DNA of 6,780 nucleotides from an uncultured Clostridia bacterium (GCA_937894515.1 CALCRH010000305.1:1-6780); one strand, 5' to 3'; numbered from the stretch's first letter, positions 1 to 5,492 are shown. Made by a program: numbers and translations. Notes: generated by a model from the sequence alone, not told the origin.

Positions 1-2
1 TG

Positions 3-383
3 AATAGTAAGTACGCTAAAAGTCTCGATGAGATCGGTTCTAATGTAATGACAGATACAAGGAACGCAACAGAGTTAGAAAGCAGCAAATCTAAGCTAAG
101 CTCTTCATTATCAGAAAACAAATTAAATTTGAGTAGAATTGAGTTGGAAAAAAATACTCATATTTTGCTCATATCGTGCTTTTCTTTTGTACGAGGTAAG
201 GCACTCCAGTTCGTACTCGTCCCGCCGGCGACCATCTTCAGCAGCTCGTCGTCAATGAGCATTTTTGCAAGCGCCGCTTTGGTTTTGGGAAGCCCTTCAG
301 CCCCGTCCTTCTGTTTGTTCCTTTTGAATGGATTCTTCATGTTTTATCCTTTCCCGGTCATTCTGTTTTGTGTGACCGTATAG
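3..383 (+). CDS. Possible 3' part of a truncated coiled-coil protein (5' end outside window)
   Basis: The frame is open from position 3, with no start needed, to a stop at 381-383. The first ~50 residues look like real protein: hydrophilic and helix-prone, with spaced Leu/Ile (ELESSKSKLSSSL, NKLNLSRIELEKN), as in coiled-coil hairpins such as those of HlyD-type adaptor proteins, though no family is recognised. An ATG lies at 48 but without a convincing ribosome binding site. After about position 175 the composition changes, and the frame becomes a Ser/Phe/Pro-rich shadow antisense to the Gly-Gly peptide gene at 158-340. The likely reading is a gene fragment whose original C-terminus was lost at a junction near 150-180. 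Whether it is still expressed, or whether the junction is natural, cannot be told from the window. Confidence 0.3.
   Translation, partial: NSKYAKSLDEIGSNVMTDTRNATELESSKSKLSSSLSENKLNLSRIELEKNTHILLISCFSFVRGKALQFVLVPPATIFSSSSSMSIFASAALVLGSPSAPSFCLFLLNGFFMFYPFPVILFCVTV
158..340 (-). CDS. Small Gly-Gly leader peptide (bacteriocin/RiPP precursor-like), 60 aa
   Basis: A 60-residue peptide with a basic N-terminus (KNPFKRNKQK), a helix-prone middle and the leader ending IDDELLKMVAGG at residues 29-40. This matches the double-glycine leader type cut by C39-peptidase ABC exporters. Cleavage after G40 would release a 20-residue core starting TSTNWSALPR: it has no Cys, four Ser/Thr, one Trp, and ends in a charged tail. 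The ATG at 340 follows AAAGGAT at a 6-7-nt spacing. The gene starts 17 nt after the rfaE2 stop on the same strand, so it is probably the last gene of that transcript. Its final codons fall in the AT-rich zone that marks a composition break, so the true C-terminus could have been altered there. No modification enzyme or exporter is adjacent. The alternative is a short non-secreted protein with a chance GG motif; the leader match makes this less likely. Confidence 0.72.
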   Translation of the reverse strand: MKNPFKRNKQKDGAEGLPKTKAALAKMLIDDELLKMVAGGTSTNWSALPRTKEKHDMSKI

Positions 384-831
384 AATTTATAATTTCCCCG
401 GTGGAGCTGCCGGGATAATAGGGAGCGGAAATGAAGCGCCCCGCAAGCGATGCCTCCGCAAGCTGCTCGGGCCGCCAGTCGCTGCCCTTTACGAGCACGT
501 CCGGCCGCAGACTCTCTACGAGGGCATAGGGCGTGTCCTCCGCGAAAATGACTATATGATCGACGAAGTCCAGCGCCGCGAGCATTTCGGCTCTGTCCTC
601 CTGTGTGATGACCGGGCGATCCGTTCCCTTTAAGCGCCGGACGGAAGCATCGCTGTTCAGTCCGACAACGAGCACGTCCCCCTGCTGTGCGGCATACCGA
701 AGGCTCCGTATATGCCCGACGTGGAGCAGATCAAAGCAGCCGTTTGTAAAGACGATCCTTTTCCCCGGATACCGCTGCCTCAGAGAGGAAAGCTCGGCGG
801 CGGAGATGATCTTTTCTTTTCCGTAAACCAT
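358..831 (-). CDS. rfaE2: RfaE2/HldE C-terminal-type heptose-1-phosphate adenylyltransferase
   Basis: A 157-aa nucleotidyltransferase of the cytidylyltransferase-like superfamily. The family joins D-glycero-beta-D-manno-heptose 1-phosphate to ATP, giving ADP-heptose in the cytosol. Visible signatures are FTNGCFDLLHVGH at 28-40 with the HxGH nucleotide-binding motif at 37-40, GLNSD at 57-61, RRLKG...RPV at 65-74, EDTP at 98-101, PDVLVKGSDW at 110-119 and SSTGEII at 142-148. The length fits the stand-alone HldC/RfaE2 form rather than the fused HldE enzyme. The ATG at 831 has GAGGAG 12 nt upstream, somewhat distant. The matching kinase half is encoded at 3624-4646, three genes earlier in the same direction. 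A promoter-like site and interleaved inverted repeats lie in the 128-nt gap before the gene. The exact sugar is not proven: related enzymes activate other polyol or sugar phosphates. Confidence 0.92.
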   Translation of the reverse strand: MVYGKEKIISAAELSSLRQRYPGKRIVFTNGCFDLLHVGHIRSLRYAAQQGDVLVVGLNSDASVRRLKGTDRPVITQEDRAEMLAALDFVDHIVIFAEDTPYALVESLRPDVLVKGSDWRPEQLAEASLAGRFISAPYYPGSSTGEIINSIRSHKTE

Positions 832-850
832 GTTTTAACTCATCTCCTCT

Positions 851-879
851 ATTATAAGACAAGAGCCTGACGGCGTAAA
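851..879 (-). promoter_or_regulatory. Candidate sigma-A-type promoter for rfaE2 and the downstream peptide
   Basis: On the minus strand there is TTTACG (879-874), a 17-nt spacer and a perfect TATAAT (856-851). The predicted start of transcription (about 844-843) falls on or just past the GAGGAG ribosome binding site, so a transcript from here would carry little or none of it. Either the site is only DNA similarity, or the SD serves read-through transcripts from the upstream genes. Confidence 0.45.
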
Positions 880-924
880 GTAATAATTCGTATCCGCCTC
901 ACCCTGCCGTCTTTATATACGAAT
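869..924 (-). promoter_or_regulatory. Interleaved inverted repeats with possible pseudoknot topology
   Basis: Two arm pairs interlock: ATTCGTAT at 886-893 pairs with ATACGAAT at 917-924 (8 bp), and GACGGC at 869-874 pairs with GCCGTC at 906-911 (6 bp). In the minus-strand transcript the order is stem 1 5', 5 nt, stem 2 5', 12 nt, stem 1 3', 11 nt, stem 2 3', which is H-type pseudoknot order. It sits between the fusion gene and rfaE2, about 20 nt before the rfaE2 ribosome binding site. No known riboswitch class is recognised, and the 6-bp pair could be chance. Confidence 0.3.
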
Positions 925-959
925 GAAATCGACAAAGGTATAGAGTTTTTTGAAAAAAT

Positions 960-2468
960 TTATTCTTTGCATCGAAGCGCCTGCTCGAAATACCGTGATC
1001 CGAGATAGAACGCTCCGCATACGGAGTCATAATCCTCCCACGCGTAGGTGGTAAGGCTCAGCCATACGACGGCCAGCAGCATCAGCAGCTGCGGCTTGTC
1101 CGCCTCACCTGCCAGCAGCCCGAAAAACTCCGTCTCCGTATCCTCCCACCCGTTGGAGCGCACGTTCAGCATCACGCCGTCCTTTTCAACAGAAAGCTCA
1201 AAGCGCCTGAGATTGAACTGGTCATAATTGCCGACGAGCGAATAGTAGAGCTTCACCCAATCATACGCCGGATCGCCGTACAGCTCCGTGAAACCGAAAT
1301 ACCCCCGCGGGTCTATCAGCACGGGCTCTCCGTCCGGACGGAGAAGGATGTTGGAAAAGGTGCAGTCGCCGTGGATAAGGCAGAAGCGCTTCGGCATATA
1401 GCGCATGACCGCCTCCTCCAGCTCCTGCCGATGAAAGAAAACATTCCGGCACGGCATTCCGTTCACCGTGACCGTCCCGGCATCGGCAAACGGGATAAGC
1501 TCCCGCACGGTCTCCAGCCGGCGGAAGGTTTTTCCTATATACGCTTCATAATAGCTCGCCCGATCCGCTTCCACCGAGCCGAGAGCATGGAGAGCGCGGA
1601 GGCAGGCAACAAGCTTTCGCAAAACGGCGATACGCTCCGTGCGGTCTGCCGCGCCAAGCTCATAGATGCTCTGCCCTGCGACATACTCCATGGAAAGCGG
1701 AGAATAGGAGTATATCCGGGGAATATCGGGAAAGCTCTCCTTCTGAGCATACCGGTACCACAGTACCTCCTTTTTCGCCAGCGCCTCTCCCTGCGCGTCC
1801 ACGGGGAGCTTTGTAATGCGGTCGGGCGTGATCTCCAGACGGTTGAACGGGCGGCACCGGCTGAACGGCTGTTTTTCCCATTCGGTGATCAGCCCGTACT
1901 CCCGCACGCCGGTCAGCGTCTGCTCCTCAAAGGGAATATGTGCAGCGGACAGCCATTCGACGAATTCGCCCTCCTCCGGTACCTCCGCCAGAACGGACTT
2001 TTCGGGAAAAATAAAGTGTCCCGCCACACCGTGCCCGACGGCGGTCTTCTCCGTAAACGCGCCGTTTTCATACTGCCAGCGGCACGGAAGCTCAGGCGCG
2101 ATGCCGATGATGCTTCCGGCGGAGTCAGGCAGAGTATAGTTCTCAGGCAGAAGAAGGTCACACCAGATCAGCATGAAGCGCTCTCCGGACGGGATCAGCC
2201 GCAAAGCCTCCCGCAGACCTGCGCAGTTCCCGGTTTTTCCGGCAGCGTTCACCATCGCGTGCTCCACCGGGCAGAAAGCCGCAAGATATTTTTCGAGAAC
2301 GTCGAATTTGTAATCGCCGATCACGATGAACTTCGCCTCAGGGAAACGTGAAAACAGATGAAATATCAGCGGGCGCGACAGAACCGGGACAAGCGCCTTG
2401 GGCTTGTTCATTGTCAGGCGTTCCATGCGGCTGCCTCTCCCGCCCGCTTGAACGATGATATACCGCAT
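960..2468 (-). CDS. Sugar-phosphate-type nucleotidyltransferase fused to an APH/choline-kinase-like phosphotransferase
   Basis: A 502-aa two-domain cytosolic enzyme. Residues 1 to ~200 are an NTP_transferase domain with AGGRGSRM at 8-15 (nucleotide loop), NKPKALVPV at 21-29 and a probable metal-binding Asp104 in IWCDLLLPE. Residues ~205-502 are an APH/choline-kinase fold: K220 with E234 as a possible ATP pair, the hinge MEYVAGQS at 260-267, catalytic HGDCTFSN at 366-373 and LIDPRG at 384-389. The start chosen is the ATG at 2468: it begins exactly with the domain (MRYIIVQAGG), has AGGAGA 7-8 nt upstream, and lies 1 nt after the glycosyltransferase stop. An upstream in-frame ATG at 2531 would add 21 unrelated residues and overlap that gene. 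The pair of activities resembles LicA plus LicC (choline kinase, phosphocholine cytidylyltransferase) or capsule-substituent fusions: phosphorylate a small molecule, then nucleotide-activate it. The substrate is unknown. Confidence 0.88.
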   Translation of the reverse strand: MRYIIVQAGGRGSRMERLTMNKPKALVPVLSRPLIFHLFSRFPEAKFIVIGDYKFDVLEKYLAAFCPVEHAMVNAAGKTGNCAGLREALRLIPSGERFMLIWCDLLLPENYTLPDSAGSIIGIAPELPCRWQYENGAFTEKTAVGHGVAGHFIFPEKSVLAEVPEEGEFVEWLSAAHIPFEEQTLTGVREYGLITEWEKQPFSRCRPFNRLEITPDRITKLPVDAQGEALAKKEVLWYRYAQKESFPDIPRIYSYSPLSMEYVAGQSIYELGAADRTERIAVLRKLVACLRALHALGSVEADRASYYEAYIGKTFRRLETVRELIPFADAGTVTVNGMPCRNVFFHRQELEEAVMRYMPKRFCLIHGDCTFSNILLRPDGEPVLIDPRGYFGFTELYGDPAYDWVKLYYSLVGNYDQFNLRRFELSVEKDGVMLNVRSNGWEDTETEFFGLLAGEADKPQLLMLLAVVWLSLTTYAWEDYDSVCGAFYLGSRYFEQALRCKE

Positions 2469-2469
2469 A

Positions 2470-3627
2470 TCAATCTCCTGTATATCTCTCGATATAAGCA
2501 TAGAGCTTATCCATCTCGCTTTGATCATCATAACGCACGCTTTTCAGGTTTTCAGAAAAGCGCTCTCTCAGCTCCGGCGAATCAAGAAGCTTTTCAATAC
2601 CCGCTGCAAATGCGTCCGCCGTGCCCTCCGTAAGGATGGCGTTTTCATTGGGGATAAACTGTTCATGCATACACGGAAGATCCGTGACAACGATGGGCTT
2701 GCAGAGTATCTTTGCCTCATTGACCGACAGACCGAAGCCCTCTGCCCGGGTGGGCTGCACATAGACATCGCAGCATTTGATATACGGATACGGGTTCTTC
2801 AGTGTGCCGCAGAAAACGATCTTATCATTCACGCCGTACAGCTCTGCAAGACGCATGACCTCTTCCGTATTATCGCCGTCTCCCACCAGATACCATTTCA
2901 CCCTGTAGCCGTCGCCGGTCAGTCTGCGGACAAGCTCCGGGATCAGCTCAGCGCCTTTTCCCGGCGCAATGCGCGTGACCGTGCAGAGCGTGAATGTATC
3001 CGGCTCCGTCGGAATGAGGAGCTCATCCGCCAGCTCCCTGATCTCCTGCGGGCAAATCAGATTATACATCACGACCGCCTTGTCAGCACACGCGGGAAAG
3101 TGCCGGCAAAACGAATCCTTCACCGCTTCGGAGACGCAGAATACCGTCTGATACCTTTGCAGAAACGGTGCGGCAGGACGGTAGTAGTCCTCATCTCCGT
3201 CCAGAAGGCAATGTACCCATAAGGCCTTGTACCTTGCCGTGCTCAAAGCGCCGATGAGCATGGTCGTAAGGGGTGCGAACGCATAGGCAAGCACGGCATC
3301 TGCCGAAACGTGATGGCACAGATCCCAGATCCGTGCTGCCCAGCACACTTTTTTCGGATCTTTCACAGTCCTTAAGCGCAGAGCATAATAACAGTACCTC
3401 ATGTATTTGAGGAACGGGAGCGCTGCGCAGTCCTGTGCAAGCGCGTCCCACGGATAAATCTGCGTACGGACGGAGCCCGGGATATCGGGAAGCAGTTCTC
3501 CGCCTTCATAATTCAATGTCAGCGATACGTCGTATTTTGATGTGTCGAGACTGTTCAGCAGACGGAGCAGCGCTTTTTCCCCTCCGCCCATATACATATT
3601 TGAATGAATAAAATGAATCGTTTTCAT
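2470..3627 (-). CDS. GT4-like (GT-B fold) glycosyltransferase
   Basis: A 385-aa retaining-type glycosyltransferase that should move a sugar from a nucleotide donor to an acceptor at the cytosolic side. The N-terminal domain carries GGGEK at 14-18, the usual GT4 glycine-rich turn. The C-terminal donor-binding domain begins near VTRIAPGKG at 217-225, continues with LVGDGD at 247-252 and ends in the EGFGLSVNE motif at 296-304, where E296 and E304 form the EX7E pair. The size is normal for the family and no membrane segment is evident. The start overlaps the kinase stop by four bases (ATGA), with CTGGAG about 10 nt upstream, so the two are translationally coupled. Its place between a heptose-type kinase and the activating enzymes suggests their product as donor, but classical LPS heptosyltransferases are GT9, so donor and acceptor remain inference. 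Confidence 0.9.
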   Translation of the reverse strand: MKTIHFIHSNMYMGGGEKALLRLLNSLDTSKYDVSLTLNYEGGELLPDIPGSVRTQIYPWDALAQDCAALPFLKYMRYCYYALRLRTVKDPKKVCWAARIWDLCHHVSADAVLAYAFAPLTTMLIGALSTARYKALWVHCLLDGDEDYYRPAAPFLQRYQTVFCVSEAVKDSFCRHFPACADKAVVMYNLICPQEIRELADELLIPTEPDTFTLCTVTRIAPGKGAELIPELVRRLTGDGYRVKWYLVGDGDNTEEVMRLAELYGVNDKIVFCGTLKNPYPYIKCCDVYVQPTRAEGFGLSVNEAKILCKPIVVTDLPCMHEQFIPNENAILTEGTADAFAAGIEKLLDSPELRERFSENLKSVRYDDQSEMDKLYAYIERYTGD

Positions 3628-4646
3628 GGCTGTGTGCTCCAGAGCGACAGTATCTCGTCCGGCGTGGCCGTTCCCGTGATGCCGGTTTTTCGTACCGTGA
3701 CAGCCGCCGCGAGATTGGCAAAGGCAACAGACTTTACGCCGTTCCCAATAGCGGCATAGGCGGCGCAGAAGGCGGCAAGGAAAGCGTCTCCGGCGCCGAT
3801 GGGATCATACGGCGGCTCGATCACTGCGGCAGGCAGATGACAGACGCTTCCGCCCTCTGCCCACAGGGAACCGCGTGCGCCCAGCGTCACAATGGCGGGT
3901 CTGTCGTTTTTTCTCTGCAATCTGCAGGCGATCTCCTCATAGACGTCAAGCTCCCAGCGAGTATAGGGCTCCCTGCCCGACGCTGCGGCGGCTTCGACCT
4001 CGTTCGGCTTTACGATCACGCCGGTATATTCCGCAATGCGCTCACGGCTGTCCACCACTATCGGGAGCTTTTCCGACAGCGCGGACAGCTTATCCCTTAC
4101 GCGCTTCGTTATGATACCGTATTCAAGCTGATCGCAAACAGCGATGATGTCCGCGTTAACGGCGGCAGCGTCCAGAAGGGCAAGAAATCTGTCCTCGTCG
4201 GCACTGCACATCGGCTCAAAACCGGCAAAATCAAGGCGAAATATCTCCTCTGACGTTTCGCGGCGGTCTGCGTCAAGCGTGCGGCAAAAGCAGGGAGTAA
4301 AGCCCCGGTCCAACTCAAGCACATCGCCAAGAGCTATTCCGCGCTTTGTCAGCTGTCGGCGCAGCAGAGCACCGCGCCAGTCCCGCGCCGTTGCCGAGAG
4401 GAGAAAGCTTCCCTTCGCACCGAGCGAGACCGCATTGCCGATGACATTTCCCGCCGCACCGGGTGAGCAGACTTCCTCCACGATGGGATTTGTCGGGCGC
4501 AGCGATTCGCGGGAAAGGCGACTGTGGGTCATATCGGTATACCAGTACAGATCAAGGCACAAATCTCCGATGACGCAGATCCTTACGCTGCGTATTTTTT
4601 CGAGTATTCCCTCAAGCTCCGATTGAGTCAATCGCCCATGCTCCAT
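3624..4646 (-). CDS. rfaE1: PfkB-family kinase, RfaE1/HldE N-terminal type (heptose-7-phosphate kinase-like)
   Basis: A 340-aa ribokinase-fold sugar kinase. The N-terminal block GDLCLDLYW at 27-35, SRLSRE at 42-47 and PGAAGNV at 62-68 matches the GDxxLDxYW...SRxSPE...PGGAANV signature of HldE kinase domains, which phosphorylate D-glycero-beta-D-manno-heptose 7-phosphate at C1. Further motifs are VKPNEVEA at 212-219, VTLGARGS at 253-260 and DPIGAGDAF at 281-289 with D287 as catalytic base. The length fits a stand-alone kinase (HldA-like). The ATG at 4646 has AAGGAG 8 nt upstream. The gene heads a tight block (4-nt overlap with the glycosyltransferase). Its partner rfaE2 is separated from it by two genes, unlike the fused HldE of enterobacteria. 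Another PfkB substrate is possible, but pairing with rfaE2 favours a heptose or close relative. Confidence 0.85.
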   Translation of the reverse strand: MEHGRLTQSELEGILEKIRSVRICVIGDLCLDLYWYTDMTHSRLSRESLRPTNPIVEEVCSPGAAGNVIGNAVSLGAKGSFLLSATARDWRGALLRRQLTKRGIALGDVLELDRGFTPCFCRTLDADRRETSEEIFRLDFAGFEPMCSADEDRFLALLDAAAVNADIIAVCDQLEYGIITKRVRDKLSALSEKLPIVVDSRERIAEYTGVIVKPNEVEAAAASGREPYTRWELDVYEEIACRLQRKNDRPAIVTLGARGSLWAEGGSVCHLPAAVIEPPYDPIGAGDAFLAAFCAAYAAIGNGVKSVAFANLAAAVTVRKTGITGTATPDEILSLWSTQP

Positions 4647-4701
4647 GCTTCGTTCTCCTTGTCATGCTTTCATCATTTTAAGTCAACACAGCATAACAGG
4701 C

Positions 4702-4794
4702 CTATATAGGTTCATAATAGCAGGCGCTGCCGGACTTAATATATATCATTTCTTCCCCGCTTCCGCTCAGTTCTTTTCTGTGCGGTATTGCCAT
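4702..4794 (-). CDS. Possible 30-aa peptide
   Basis: An ATG at 4794 preceded by GAGGAG with a 4-nt gap opens a 30-codon frame ending in TAG at 4702-4704. The peptide starts MAIPHRKELSGSGEE and ends in a small aromatic patch with one Cys (SACYYEPI). It lies in the 283-nt gap between the LysM gene and the kinase, on the same strand. No family is recognised. The ribosome binding site is the main evidence, and a frame this short can arise by chance. A short RiPP-like peptide or a leader peptide for the kinase block are both conceivable. Confidence 0.35.
   Translation of the reverse strand: MAIPHRKELSGSGEEMIYIKSGSACYYEPI
4714..4722 (-). promoter_or_regulatory. Weak candidate extended -10 upstream of the kinase gene
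   Basis: The minus strand reads TGCTATTAT, an extended -10 with 5 of 6 TATAAT matches, about 70 nt before the kinase ATG. No good -35 lies at the right distance, and the site sits inside the possible 30-aa peptide. The kinase block may instead be read from the promoter at 5387-5395, since no clear terminator is seen between the LysM gene and the kinase. Confidence 0.2.
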
Positions 4795-4929
4795 ATATCT
4801 CCTCGCATTTCTGCGCTTAATTATCCTTAATGTTCAGCCGGAACAGATCCGTCAGCAGCTTACTGCCCTCTTATACCGGGTCACTTTCCTGTCTTACGCT
4901 CTGCGCGTTGAATACCGTGACCGGGTCAA

Positions 4930-5172
4930 TTATTCGATAACCGGGACCAGTATCTGCTGTCCGGCTGTGACCAGATCCACGTTCGTGATCTCGGGATTAA
5001 GCTCCAGCAGCAGTGCCACCGTAACACCGTGGCGGACGGCAAACTCGCTGAGACTTTCGCCCTCCCGGAGCAGATGACCCCTGACAAAAAAGCCCACATC
5101 CAGACCGCCGCCGGAGATGTTGTCCAGCTGCTCGTCCTTCAATTCAGCTGCTTTGTTTTCGTTATCGTTCAT
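4930..5172 (-). CDS. Gly-Gly leader peptide fused to a LysM domain, 80 aa
   Basis: A two-part small protein. Residues 1-22 form an acidic leader, ELKDEQLDNISGG, of the double-glycine type recognised by C39-peptidase ABC exporters. Residues ~33-78 are a LysM domain: HLLREGESLSEFAVRHGV, then LLLELNPEI and a closing GQQILVPV, matching the (Y)xVxxGDTLxxIAxxxGVT...LxxxNP.I....GQxLxVP pattern. LysM domains bind N-acetylglucosamine in peptidoglycan or chitin. The mature product would be ~58 residues with no Cys and no catalytic domain, so it is likely a secreted wall-binding module. The ATG at 5172 has AAAGGAG about 9 nt upstream and lies 18 nt behind the stop of the other Gly-Gly peptide, so the two are probably co-transcribed. 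The usual export route for LysM proteins is a Sec signal peptide, absent here. An intracellular LysM with a chance GG motif is the alternative. Confidence 0.88.
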   Translation of the reverse strand: MNDNENKAAELKDEQLDNISGGGLDVGFFVRGHLLREGESLSEFAVRHGVTVALLLELNPEITNVDLVTAGQQILVPVIE

Positions 5173-5190
5173 TGTTGATCGCTCCTTTTA

Positions 5191-5364
5191 TCAATCGGCA
5201 TCTATATCAAACGTCACTTCTATTTGTGGGACACCCCTTGGAGCAGGAGGAATATTGCCGCCCGTGACCTGCGCCAGTTCTTCCTCTGTTAATTCCTGAA
5301 GCTTTTCATTTACAGCTTCAACCTCTTCTTTAAGTTTATTCAGTTCTTCTTTACTCTTAGACAT
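5191..5364 (-). CDS. Gly-Gly leader peptide (RiPP/bacteriocin precursor-like), 57 aa
   Basis: A 57-residue precursor-like peptide. Residues 1-36 form a strongly helical, charged leader (SKEELNKLKEEVEAVNEKL) ending TEEELAQVTGG. The 21-residue core starts NIPPAPRGVPQ and ends acidic (FDIDAD); it has no Cys or Ser and one Thr, so lanthipeptide or sactipeptide chemistry is unlikely. The start is the ATG at 5364: GGAGG lies 8 nt upstream (5377-5373), and a TGATATAAT promoter puts the RNA start only about 15-17 nt before the ATG. An in-frame TTG at 5502 would give 103 aa with a four-Cys extension, but it would need a transcript starting upstream of that promoter and its SD abuts the TTG. The LysM gene follows after 18 nt. 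No modifying enzyme is in view. It may act unmodified, or the maturation genes lie elsewhere. Confidence 0.82.
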   Translation of the reverse strand: MSKSKEELNKLKEEVEAVNEKLQELTEEELAQVTGGNIPPAPRGVPQIEVTFDIDAD

Positions 5365-5386
5365 TATAATTTCCTCCGTATTTTTA

Positions 5387-5395
5387 ATTATATCA
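5387..5395 (-). promoter_or_regulatory. Extended -10 promoter of the Gly-Gly/LysM peptide genes
   Basis: The minus strand reads TGATATAAT, a perfect extended -10 (TGnTATAAT). There is no good -35 17 nt upstream, which extended -10 promoters tolerate. Transcription would start near 5380, giving a short leader carrying the GGAGG site 8 nt before the ATG at 5364. The palindrome at 5468-5492 lies about 75 nt further upstream. Confidence 0.6.
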
Positions 5396-5467
5396 CATGT
5401 TTTACATATTATTCCGACACTGTTCCTTACAATTTCTTTCCCACAATTTGTACAGAATACTGCAGTC

Positions 5468-5492
5468 AGTTGGTTACAACTTGTAACCAACT
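5468..5492. promoter_or_regulatory. 25-bp perfect palindrome, operator-like
   Basis: AGTTGGTTACAA, one central base and TTGTAACCAACT make two perfect 12-bp arms. With a single-base centre it cannot fold as a normal RNA hairpin without losing inner pairs, so a dimeric DNA-binding regulator is the likelier reader. It lies between the divergent promoters, about 75 bp upstream of the minus-strand -10. The regulator is unknown and not in the window. Confidence 0.6.

Noticed and set aside
1371..2351. Long plus-strand open frame of 326 codons
   Set aside because: It lies antisense to the nucleotidyltransferase-kinase fusion, whose motifs are intact. Its product is Arg/Leu/Pro-rich with no recognisable motif, as expected for a shadow in GC-rich DNA.
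2469..2531. 21-residue N-terminal extension of the nucleotidyltransferase fusion
   Set aside because: It overlaps the glycosyltransferase end and precedes the domain start. The ATG at 2468 has a better ribosome binding site and begins exactly at the nucleotide-binding strand.
2455..3222. Plus-strand open frame of 255 codons
   Set aside because: It is antisense to the glycosyltransferase with its EX7E motif. No ribosome binding site or family signal was found.
4701..4710. CCTATATAGG palindrome
   Set aside because: Ten bases is short and AT-centred. It occurs at the stop of the 30-aa frame and has no supporting context.
4876..4928. Terminator between the LysM gene and the kinase
   Set aside because: Only a 6-bp stem with a 32-nt loop (GGTCAC/GTGACC) and a 9-bp direct repeat ACCGGGTCA are present, with no T tract on the minus strand.
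5475..5486. BlaI/MecI/CopY-type operator (TACA-N2-TGTA)
   Set aside because: The palindrome core is TACA-N3-TGTA with a three-base centre, not the two-base spacing of that family, and no such regulator gene is present.
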